The position numbers and the translations under genes were made by a program. A stretch of DNA of 64,000 bases from Fluviicola sp. Its GTDB lineage: Bacteria > Bacteroidota > Bacteroidia > Flavobacteriales_D > Crocinitomicaceae. Under the pieces are notes generated by a model that had not been told where the DNA came from, did no database searches, and saw nothing but the letters and a program-made list of their open reading frames with translations. The stretch is taken from positions 1 through 64,000 of the forward strand of contig NVXU02000048.1 of assembly GCA_002734065.2 (NCBI GenBank), written 5' to 3'. Positions 54,272 through 61,346 of this stretch are shown in pieces; the first letter of the stretch is position 1; each line of letters starts with the position of its first letter.

Positions 54272-56035
54272 ATGGCAAAAAAATCAAAGCTAAACTTTAC
54301 CGTATTTATGCGTCTTCTTTCTTATTGGAAGTCGTATAAGTGGCTGTTTTTTCTTTCCATTGTCACTACCTTTCTTCTTGCTTTTCCTGGCCCTATTCGG
54401 CCTATGCTTATCGGTCACATGGTAGATGAATACATTGTTAGCCATCAAGATGAGAGCAAGCTCCTGTTGTGGACATTACTCATCGTAGGACTGTTAATTT
54501 TTGAAGCCGCCTTGCGTTTTCTTTCTTCGTACTATTCAAATTTATTTGCGCAGTCTATCATTCGTGATCTGAGGCAAAATTTGATGAAACATATTCTGAC
54601 CTTTAGAATTCAGTATTTCGACAAAACGCCGGTTGGAACAATGATTACACGTTTAGTCTCGGACCTGGAAGCAATCACTCAAGTTTTTTCTTCAGGAATG
54701 ATTGCCATTGCAGGTGAATTAATTGCCTTAACGGTTTCGATTTCATTAATGTTCTACACCAATTGGCAATTGACCCTTTTAGTACTTATCCCTATTCCGA
54801 TTTTAATTTTTTCAACGCGCGTTTTTGCGAGAGTACTTCGGAAATCGTATCAGCAAGAAGCCGATCAAGTAAATAAACTAAATGTTTTTGTGCAAGAAAG
54901 AATTACAGGAATGTCTTTGGTGCAACTTTTTAACAGGCAAGAGAAAGAATACGAACAGTTTCAAGAAATAAACAAAGGACACCGACAGGCTCACATCAAA
55001 GCAATTTGGGCAAATTCTATTTTCTTTCCAGTGGTAGATTTTTTGAGTTCAATTTCAATTGCTTGCTTGCTCGTTTTTGGAGCTTTGAGCATTCAAGGTA
55101 AATTGCCCTCTGAAATTGATCAACAATTCGGAGAAATCGTCGCGTTTATTCTCTGGGTGCACATGCTTTATAGGCCTATCAGAATGTTGGCAGATAAGTT
55201 TAACATTCTGCAAAAAGGAACTGTACGGGCAGAACGTGTCTTTAGTGTACTCGATTTAGAAGACAATATTCAAAACGCAGGAACAAAGGTGGATTGTAAC
55301 TTCGATGCAACTATAAAATTTGAAGACCTCTATTTTGCATACAATGATGAAGACTGGGTACTAAAAAACATCAATCTCGAAATTAAATCAGGTTCTACGG
55401 TTGCTTTTGTTGGGGCAACTGGCGCAGGAAAAAGCTCCTTGGTCAACTTGCTCGGGCGTTTTTATGAACATCAAAAAGGGGATATTCTCATTGGCGAAAC
55501 CAAGTTGGCTGATATCGAATTAAATTTCTTAAGAAAGAACATTGCCATCGTTTTGCAAGATGTTTTCTTGTTTTCAGGCACAATTTTGCATAACATCACC
55601 TTGGGAGACCCCGAAATTTCGAAAGACCAGGTCATTAAAGCAGCAAAAGCCGTTGGAGCGCATTCCTTTATTGAGAAATTGCCCAATGAATACGAATACG
55701 AGGTGGGAGAAAGAGGTGGAGTACTCTCAACAGGGCAGCGACAGTTAATTTCTTTTATTCGCGCCTATGTGTATGATCCGCATATTCTTATTCTCGATGA
55801 AGCAACCTCAAGCGTTGACAATGAATCGGAAGAATTAATACAAAAAGCAACGATTGAGTTGACCAAAGGTAGAACTTCTATCGTCATTGCTCATCGACTA
55901 TCAACGATCAAGAATGCTGATAAAATTGTAGTATTAGACAGAGGAGAAATAAAAGAGCAGGGGACACATGAAGAACTGTTGAAATTAGGGAATTACTATA
56001 AGACACTTCATGATATGCAGTTTTCTGAAAAATAA
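54272..56035 (+). CDS. ABC exporter (fused permease-ATPase, MsbA-like)
   Basis: Half-transporter of 587 aa. The N-terminal six-helix ABC membrane domain (about 15-325) includes FDKTPVGTMITRLVSDLEAI. The ATPase has Walker A GATGAGKSS (about 384-392), Q-loop VLQDVFLFS, the signature LSTGQRQ (Thr in place of the usual Gly-Ser order) and Walker B ILILDEATSSVD. It would work as a homodimer in the inner membrane; lipid or drug export is typical, but the substrate is unknown. Followed after 9 bases by a binding-protein-like gene. Confidence 0.93.
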   Translation: MAKKSKLNFTVFMRLLSYWKSYKWLFFLSIVTTFLLAFPGPIRPMLIGHMVDEYIVSHQDESKLLLWTLLIVGLLIFEAALRFLSSYYSNLFAQSIIRDLRQNLMKHILTFRIQYFDKTPVGTMITRLVSDLEAITQVFSSGMIAIAGELIALTVSISLMFYTNWQLTLLVLIPIPILIFSTRVFARVLRKSYQQEADQVNKLNVFVQERITGMSLVQLFNRQEKEYEQFQEINKGHRQAHIKAIWANSIFFPVVDFLSSISIACLLVFGALSIQGKLPSEIDQQFGEIVAFILWVHMLYRPIRMLADKFNILQKGTVRAERVFSVLDLEDNIQNAGTKVDCNFDATIKFEDLYFAYNDEDWVLKNINLEIKSGSTVAFVGATGAGKSSLVNLLGRFYEHQKGDILIGETKLADIELNFLRKNIAIVLQDVFLFSGTILHNITLGDPEISKDQVIKAAKAVGAHSFIEKLPNEYEYEVGERGGVLSTGQRQLISFIRAYVYDPHILILDEATSSVDNESEELIQKATIELTKGRTSIVIAHRLSTIKNADKIVVLDRGEIKEQGTHEELLKLGNYYKTLHDMQFSEK

Positions 56036-56044
56036 ACTTGAAGA

Positions 56045-56899
56045 ATGGACGGATTTAAAATAGGTGGAGTTCCAGAGCATTTTAATTTACCATGGAGAAT
56101 GGCGATTGAAGAAGGTAGGTTCCGCAAAGAAGGAATTAACTTGCATTGGAGCGACATGGGCGGAGGAACTGGTCAAATGATTAGAGGTTTAGAAAATGGT
56201 TCCATCGATATTGCAGTTTTGCTAACAGAAGGCATTAGCAAGGCGATTTTGCAAGGATTGGATGCTAAAATTCTCCGTGTATATGTCACAACTCCTTTGC
56301 ATTGGGGTATTCATGTGCCTTTCAATGGGTCTATTGAAACCGTTGATCAGCTTGAGAATCAGACCTTCGCAATATCTCGAGAAGGGTCAGGATCACATTT
56401 AATGGCGTATGTGAAAGCAAGCCAAGAAGGCTGGGACACAAGCAAATTGAAATTCAACATTATTGGCGATGTTTACGGAGGATTATGGGCGTTAGAGAAT
56501 AATGAAGCGCAAGCATTCTTGTGGGAAAAATACACCACGCATCCATTTACAGAGCAGAAGAAATGCAGGTACATTGGAGAGGTTGTTACACCTTGGCCTT
56601 GTTTTGTGATTGCCGTTAGAACGGAAATTTACAATGAGAACAAAGAATCTTTGGAGAAAATGTGCAAGATTGTTGAGCAGAAAGCAAAAGAATTGAAAAG
56701 CAATGAAAATGTCATCGATTTGATTAGCTGGAGGTACAACCTTCGTCATGGTCAGGTTGAGAATTGGCTCAATGAAACCGATTGGAACTACGATGGAATT
56801 CGATATCCTCTCGCTTTCGAAAAAGCAGTGAAATATTTGCTTAAATTGAACTTGATTTCTGAAAAAGAAGCAGAGAATTGGCGAGAAAAACTACTTTAA
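56045..56899 (+). CDS. Periplasmic-binding-protein-fold protein without signal peptide (Ca3427-like)
   Basis: Protein of 284 aa with a type 2 PBP fold of the NMT1/THI5/SsuA class: GGVPEHFNLPWRMAIEEGRFRKEGINLHW, GTGQMIRGLENGSIDIAVLLTEG, FAISREGSGSHLMAYVKA. It resembles the Ca3427-like subgroup. It lacks any signal peptide or lipobox, so it should be cytoplasmic. It is co-transcribed with the ABC exporter and hemH (gaps 9 and 4 bases). Ligand unknown. Confidence 0.85.
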   Translation: MDGFKIGGVPEHFNLPWRMAIEEGRFRKEGINLHWSDMGGGTGQMIRGLENGSIDIAVLLTEGISKAILQGLDAKILRVYVTTPLHWGIHVPFNGSIETVDQLENQTFAISREGSGSHLMAYVKASQEGWDTSKLKFNIIGDVYGGLWALENNEAQAFLWEKYTTHPFTEQKKCRYIGEVVTPWPCFVIAVRTEIYNENKESLEKMCKIVEQKAKELKSNENVIDLISWRYNLRHGQVENWLNETDWNYDGIRYPLAFEKAVKYLLKLNLISEKEAENWREKLL

Positions 56900-56903
56900 A
56901 TCA

Positions 56904-57926
56904 ATGAAAAAAACAGCTGTCTTATTGATTCAATTGGGGACTCCAGATAGTCCGAAAACGAATGATGTTCGTCGCTATTTAAGTGAATTCTTAAATGACC
57001 CACGTGTTATTGACATTCCTTGGTTGGGCAGAAAATTACTGGTTAATGGTATCATTGTTCCGTTTAGAGCGCCTAAATCTGCTAAAATTTACAAAGAACT
57101 TTGGGGTTTTGGCAACGGAGTTTCTCCTTTGTTGACGCATTCTGAAAACCTTCAAAATAGCTTGCAAAAACGCTTTGAGAAACAAAACGTGACTGTTCAT
57201 TTAGCGATGAGGTATCAAAATCCATCCATGTATGATGTCATGGAGCAAATGCACAAAGAGAATTACGATCACATTGTTATTCTTCCATTATTTCCGCAAT
57301 ATGCAAGTGCATCTAATGGTTCTGCGATAGAATTGGCTAATAAAATCATTGCAAAATGGTGGGTAACGCCAGAAATAAGTGTCATCAACCAATTTTATGA
57401 TGCGGAAGGATACATCGATTCAATCATCGAAAGAGCAAAAGCGTTCAATTTATCAGAATATGACCATGTTTTGTTCTCTTACCATGGTTTACCAGAAAGG
57501 CAAGTAGAGAAAGTGCATCTTGCCGGCAGTAATTGTGAAAGTGAAAATTGCAAAACGGCAATCGGTGAGAATAACCACTTCTGTTACCAGGCCACTTGCT
57601 ATGCAACGACACGCTTGCTCACTGAAAAATTAGGATTGAATGATGGGCAATATACCGTCGCTTTTCAATCGCGATTAACGCAAAAATGGTTGATGCCTTT
57701 TGCCGATAAGGTCGTGGAGCAATTGGCAAAAGATGGAGCCAAAAAAATTCTTGTTTTCTCGCCTGCATTTGTTGCAGACTGCTTAGAAACAGTCGTTGAA
57801 ATTAGCTCTGAATACCAAGAAATTTTCAAAGAGAATGGCGGCGAAAAAGTACAGTTGGTATCAAGTTCTAATGAGCATCCTCGATTTGTAGATGCCTTGG
57901 AAGAGTTGGTGAGGAAGAAACTTTAA
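56904..57926 (+). CDS. hemH: Ferrochelatase
   Basis: HemH, 340 aa, inserts Fe2+ into protoporphyrin IX. The N-terminus KTAVLLIQLGTPDSPKTNDVRRYLSEFL, the catalytic-His block VLFSYHGLPERQV, and FSPAFVADCLETVVEI with the conserved Glu are all present. Length is normal. It ends an operon with the ABC exporter and the binding protein. The insert SNCESENCKTAIGENNHFCYQATCY is Cys-rich and might bind a cluster or metal, as some bacterial ferrochelatases do. Confidence 0.94.
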   Translation: MKKTAVLLIQLGTPDSPKTNDVRRYLSEFLNDPRVIDIPWLGRKLLVNGIIVPFRAPKSAKIYKELWGFGNGVSPLLTHSENLQNSLQKRFEKQNVTVHLAMRYQNPSMYDVMEQMHKENYDHIVILPLFPQYASASNGSAIELANKIIAKWWVTPEISVINQFYDAEGYIDSIIERAKAFNLSEYDHVLFSYHGLPERQVEKVHLAGSNCESENCKTAIGENNHFCYQATCYATTRLLTEKLGLNDGQYTVAFQSRLTQKWLMPFADKVVEQLAKDGAKKILVFSPAFVADCLETVVEISSEYQEIFKENGGEKVQLVSSSNEHPRFVDALEELVRKKL

Positions 57927-57938
57927 GAGAGAAATGAG

Positions 57939-58246
57939 TTAATCATTCTTTATTTTTTTAATTTCATTTTTTAAGACAGGAATATCATTTATTAAAATTC
58001 CCCAAATGATTTCATCTTCAACAGAATCATGATCTTCTTGTAACCTGTTATTTCTATTTGTGAATTCGCTTGGTAAATCTTATTCACGGCTTCTCCAATG
58101 ATTTCAAGATCTCTCTCAGCAGCTCTTTTTAGTATAATATCTTTAGAAAAAAGATGAAAATTATATTCACAACGCTCTAAAATAGACTCTAATTCTGAAA
58201 TAACACTTTCAATATCAAGTAGATATTTTAGAAGTTTAGGCTTCAA
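57939..58246 (-). pseudogene. HepT-like toxin gene, internally deleted and frameshifted
   Basis: The N-terminal 65 codons are a good HepT/DUF86 match (LKYLLDIESVISELESILE, RAAERDLEIIGEAVNKIYQ). After QIEIT the frame runs into unrelated codons and stops at 57992. In another frame the expected C-terminus (HDSVEDEIIWGILINDIPVL, then KNEIKKIKND) continues to a stop at 57939. The segment that should hold the RNxxxHxY active motif is missing, about 13 codons by comparison with the family. The toxin is therefore almost certainly inactive. Its first bases overlap the MntA-like gene. Confidence 0.85.
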
Positions 58247-58544
58247 ACAAAGAGATTTGAGTTTTCTTAACTTCTTTAATAAAGACTGGGTTTTTAAGAG
58301 AACGCTCTGAAACCAAGTCTATTTTTCTTTCGAAAAGCAGTGTTAGTTCTTCCAGCAAATCGAAGTAATTATTAGCATAGTTGAGTAAAGCAATATCATT
58401 AGAAAACCGAACAAGTAAGTCAATGTCGCTTGTGTTTTTAAAACTGCTATTAGTCGCAGAGCCAAATACTGACAAAGCCTCTACATTGTATATTTTACAG
58501 AGCTTAGCTAATTGAATTTCTTTATTTGAAAAAACGTTATTCAT
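58236..58544 (-). CDS. MntA-like nucleotidyltransferase antitoxin
   Basis: Minimal nucleotidyltransferase of 102 aa. The polymerase-beta motif is VFGSATNSSFKNTSDIDLLV (GS and DxD about residues 28-45), and a third Asp is in ERKIDLVSE. MntA proteins AMPylate the HepT toxin at its active-site Tyr. The frame here is intact although its HepT partner is broken. It overlaps the HepT pseudogene by 11 bases. Confidence 0.9.
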   Translation of the reverse strand: MNNVFSNKEIQLAKLCKIYNVEALSVFGSATNSSFKNTSDIDLLVRFSNDIALLNYANNYFDLLEELTLLFERKIDLVSERSLKNPVFIKEVKKTQISLFEA

Positions 58545-58611
58545 AACAGTTATAAATATACTGATTTCTGCTCAATAAACCGGAAGATTGTACAAATAGT
58601 TGGCAGAAACT

Positions 58612-59649
58612 CTAATCATTCAAGCTCCAATCATAATCCAAATAGCTAATCTTTGGGTTTTTTAGTTGCTCTGTTCTGTATTTATTGATAAAATCGATTA
58701 CAGAACCTTCTTTCTTCGCGAAATCTTCTTTGTACCAATTAAAAAGAGATGAAATTTTGATGCTTTTTGGATTGGAGAAGTCATTCTGGGCGCTATCCTT
58801 TAAATAACGCTTCGTTAATGCGGTTAATTGATAATTGAGCGATTGTGTCGTAAAAGCTTTATTAAGCAAGATTGGACACGAGCCACTGGCGCAATTCAGT
58901 GCGAAATGTATTCTCGGTTCGTTGTAATTACCTCTGATTTTGGAATGTTCGATGTCATTCAAACTAATCGTAGATCCACCTAATTTGATGAACTTTTTGT
59001 GCCAAGGTTTTGCAGTGATATCCTTGATTGATTTTAGAGGGTAGTTACTTGCAACTAGTTTTAAAGTGTAAACATTGTACGCATTTATCCAATAAACCAA
59101 TTTTTCATTTCTACTCCAATCAGCCGTTGGGTAGTTTTCTTCAATTTCTTTGATAATGGCATCTAATTGAGCCATATTCGTTTTTATTTTAGCATAATTC
59201 ACTTTGCCAGAAGAAGAAACGTGTGCTTTTAAGAAGCTTGTTAAGGATGTGTATTTTAGAAAATTATTTCTTACACGTTCAGCATTCTCTACATATTCTT
59301 CAAGTGATGGCTCTGAATAAGCGTACTCCTTTATGTCTTCAACGGTTGCACCAACTGCTTCTTTTTGCTCAACAGTTTCCTTCGATTGCGTTTTTTTAAC
59401 CTTGGTTACTGAGCTGTCCCTGCTGAGCTCGTCGAAGTATGCCAAAGTATTAGCTTCCTTTTTATCAAGGATTTCATCGTTCGAGCTAGATTCGATTGAT
59501 TTTGGCTCTTCTTTGCTGTTTTTCTCCTCAACGACACTAATTTCATTCTTATTTGGAGAATTATTGGTCATTTTTTCTTTTTCAGAGTTAGACGTACAAC
59601 TTGCTAAAGCAAATAAAATTAAGAATAGATATATTTTTTTCATAAACAT
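58612..59649 (-). CDS. DUF547 domain lipoprotein
   Basis: Protein of 345 aa. Lipobox ALASC (Cys18), a low-complexity Ser/Glu/Lys linker (about 20-110), then a DUF547 domain (FLKAHVSSSGKVNYAKI to SSLFNWYKEDFAKKEGSVIDFI). The block PRIHFALNCASGSCPIL has the conserved Cys/His pattern of the family, which is papain/transglutaminase-like by fold prediction but of unproven activity. Part of the linker is encoded by a dispersed-repeat-like sequence (59407-59446). The start has two near ATGs (59649 and 59643). Confidence 0.88.
   Translation of the reverse strand: MFMKKIYLFLILFALASCTSNSEKEKMTNNSPNKNEISVVEEKNSKEEPKSIESSSNDEILDKKEANTLAYFDELSRDSSVTKVKKTQSKETVEQKEAVGATVEDIKEYAYSEPSLEEYVENAERVRNNFLKYTSLTSFLKAHVSSSGKVNYAKIKTNMAQLDAIIKEIEENYPTADWSRNEKLVYWINAYNVYTLKLVASNYPLKSIKDITAKPWHKKFIKLGGSTISLNDIEHSKIRGNYNEPRIHFALNCASGSCPILLNKAFTTQSLNYQLTALTKRYLKDSAQNDFSNPKSIKISSLFNWYKEDFAKKEGSVIDFINKYRTEQLKNPKISYLDYDWSLND
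59407..59446 (-). repeat. Dispersed-repeat-like segment inside the DUF547 gene
   Basis: Minus strand reads CATACTTCGACGAGCTCAGC then AGGGACAGCTCAGTAACC. This matches my recollection of a repeat (CTTCGACAAGCTCAG type) common in Bacteroidota intergenic DNA; a related fragment is at 39065-39080. It is in frame and encodes AYFDELSRDSSVT in the linker. Confidence 0.5.
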
Positions 59650-59696
59650 AAGACGGAGGTTTAGTTGTAAACATACAATAATGATTCCATTTTTTA

Positions 59697-60245
59697 TTAA
59701 TGGATAGACTTATAATTATCTACCCACAAAGGGTCAACGACATCTTGCATCAGTTTCCAGAAGTTGGTGTCAAGGAAATAGTCTCCATCAATGTGGTCTA
59801 TACCGTATCTTTTCGATAAGTATTTCTCTTGACCCTGCGAAGGTTTAAAATATTTATTGCTCCATCCTTCATCAGAACGATGTCTGTATGGATAGGTCGA
59901 AAATCGAATCTTCCACAATTCATCCATGGGGACGCATCCAACGACTTTTTTTAGTGTGATAGAATCTAGAATCATAGCACAGTCTATATTGTTCTCTTTG
60001 AAATAGTCGATTCTTTGAGGATTATAAATGCTCGGCCATTCTCCAGTTACGATTTTCACAAAAGAAGTCTCGTCAACAATTCTCTTTTTATTTAACGTTC
60101 TTCCGTTGTATAAATAGCAAACATAGGACGTGATTTGTGAATTTGCCCCAATAGATATTCTGACTCCAAACACGGGTTTAGAGGTGACTTTCCAGACGAT
60201 TGATGAGCTGACAAGCCAGATTATAAGAAGTAATAAGCGCAACAT
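59697..60245 (-). CDS. Hypothetical protein, 182 aa
   Basis: Not recognised. An N-terminal hydrophobic helix (about 2-20) suggests a membrane anchor or signal peptide. The rest is Tyr/Trp-rich (WSNKYFKPSQGQEKYLSKRYG, DGDYFLDTNFWKLMQDVVDPLW). It has no conserved catalytic pattern that I can see and no operon partner; codon use looks like its neighbours. Confidence 0.65.
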   Translation of the reverse strand: MLRLLLLIIWLVSSSIVWKVTSKPVFGVRISIGANSQITSYVCYLYNGRTLNKKRIVDETSFVKIVTGEWPSIYNPQRIDYFKENNIDCAMILDSITLKKVVGCVPMDELWKIRFSTYPYRHRSDEGWSNKYFKPSQGQEKYLSKRYGIDHIDGDYFLDTNFWKLMQDVVDPLWVDNYKSIH

Positions 60246-60291
60246 CAGTTACAAGTTACGAAAAAAGAATGTAAAGGTTATGATGGATGAG

Positions 60292-60443
60292 TTAGTTTTT
60301 GGCTGTTGGACTTTTAGTACTTGGCTCTTGGCATGGCTTTGAAGGATAATTTTTCTTACGAAGACGTTTTTAGTGAGAGAATAGAAAAAAGAAAGATAAA
60401 GCCTTTGTTTTTATTCAAGATTAAGCCAACAGCTAAAAGCTAA
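60292..60443 (-). repeat. Repeat C, copy 3
   Basis: Outer arms TTAGTTTTTGGCTGTTGG (60292-60309) and 60426-60443 pair at 16 of 18 positions. The core GAAGACGTTTTTAGT (60360-60374) is the reverse complement of the copy 1 and 2 cores. The element fills most of the gap between two genes. Confidence 0.65.
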
Positions 60444-60458
60444 TCGCTCAAGAAAAAC

Positions 60459-61028
60459 TCAATCAAAACGATAAAACTCATTCGGTGTAATGCAGTAATC
60501 CAATTTTACATCTTGAAAATTTGCATCGTCAATGTTCTCTGAAAGGTCATCAAAATGACTAAGACCGATGAATTTGCATCTGGGCGAACATTTTTTCAAG
60601 AAACGATCATAATAGCCTTTTCCATAGCCCACTCGGTTACCTTTCTTATCAATTGCGAGTAAGGGAACGAACACGAAATCAAAATGCTCTGCAGCAATTA
60701 CACGCCCTCTTTTTGGTTCTGGAATTCCCCATATAGTTGTTTCCAGTTGGTCTTCTTCTTCAAAAAGAACTTGCTTTAATTCGTTGGTTTTCTCATTAAT
60801 TTTAGGAATAGCAACAAGTGCGTCAAAAGACCGAGCCTTTTCCCATATTTTATAGGTGTTAATCTCTTTTTTGCGTTCTATCGGTAAGAAAAGACTGATT
60901 TTCTTCTTCTCCAGTTGAAAGTTGCTAAATACAGCATGGCAAATTTGCGCAGAAATTTTCTCCAATTTCTGAGGAGAAAGAGTCAATCGTTTTTCAAAGT
61001 AATATTTTCTAAGTTCTGCTTTGGTCAT
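60459..61028 (-). CDS. 5-formyltetrahydrofolate cyclo-ligase
   Basis: Protein of 189 aa converting 5-formyl-THF to 5,10-methenyl-THF with ATP. MTKAELRKYYFEKRLTLSPQKL, the ATP site KISLFLPIERKKEINTY and the C-terminal GNRVGYGKGYYDRFL signature are present. The start at 61028 is chosen; a longer frame adds 14 unconserved residues. In many bacteria this gene sits beside zapA and 6S RNA, but here it is 42 kb away from zapA. A TATCTTTA box lies about 15 bases upstream. Confidence 0.93.
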   Translation of the reverse strand: MTKAELRKYYFEKRLTLSPQKLEKISAQICHAVFSNFQLEKKKISLFLPIERKKEINTYKIWEKARSFDALVAIPKINEKTNELKQVLFEEEDQLETTIWGIPEPKRGRVIAAEHFDFVFVPLLAIDKKGNRVGYGKGYYDRFLKKCSPRCKFIGLSHFDDLSENIDDANFQDVKLDYCITPNEFYRFD

Positions 61029-61346
61029 AGGTGATAGAAGGGTTAAAGATATAAAAATAGATGGAATCACTATGTTTTGCGATTAAAAAATCAATTTTAA
61101 GCACAATTAATGAATATTAACACATTTTTCAGGTTTATAGAACTTTGCTTCCGTTCATTGGCTTGTATTTTATCATTGCTTGGCTTTACACTTCAATCAA
61201 TCAAGAACACCAATTAATTGTTTTGCGCGACACTTTAATTATAACATCCTCATTTAGAATGGTATAAAACACTTTAAATTTGATGGAAATCATCCATTTT
61301 TATAGTTAATAAGTCCCATATTTGAGCTGTACAAATGCTTATTACT
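61029..61346. other. Intergenic region, 318 bp
   Basis: AT-rich divergent spacer. A small hairpin ATGGA/TCCAT lies near 61283-61297 and a -7-like box CATATTTG (61317-61324, 7 of 8) lies 22 bases before the next ATG. No gene or RNA structure is evident otherwise. Confidence 0.6.
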
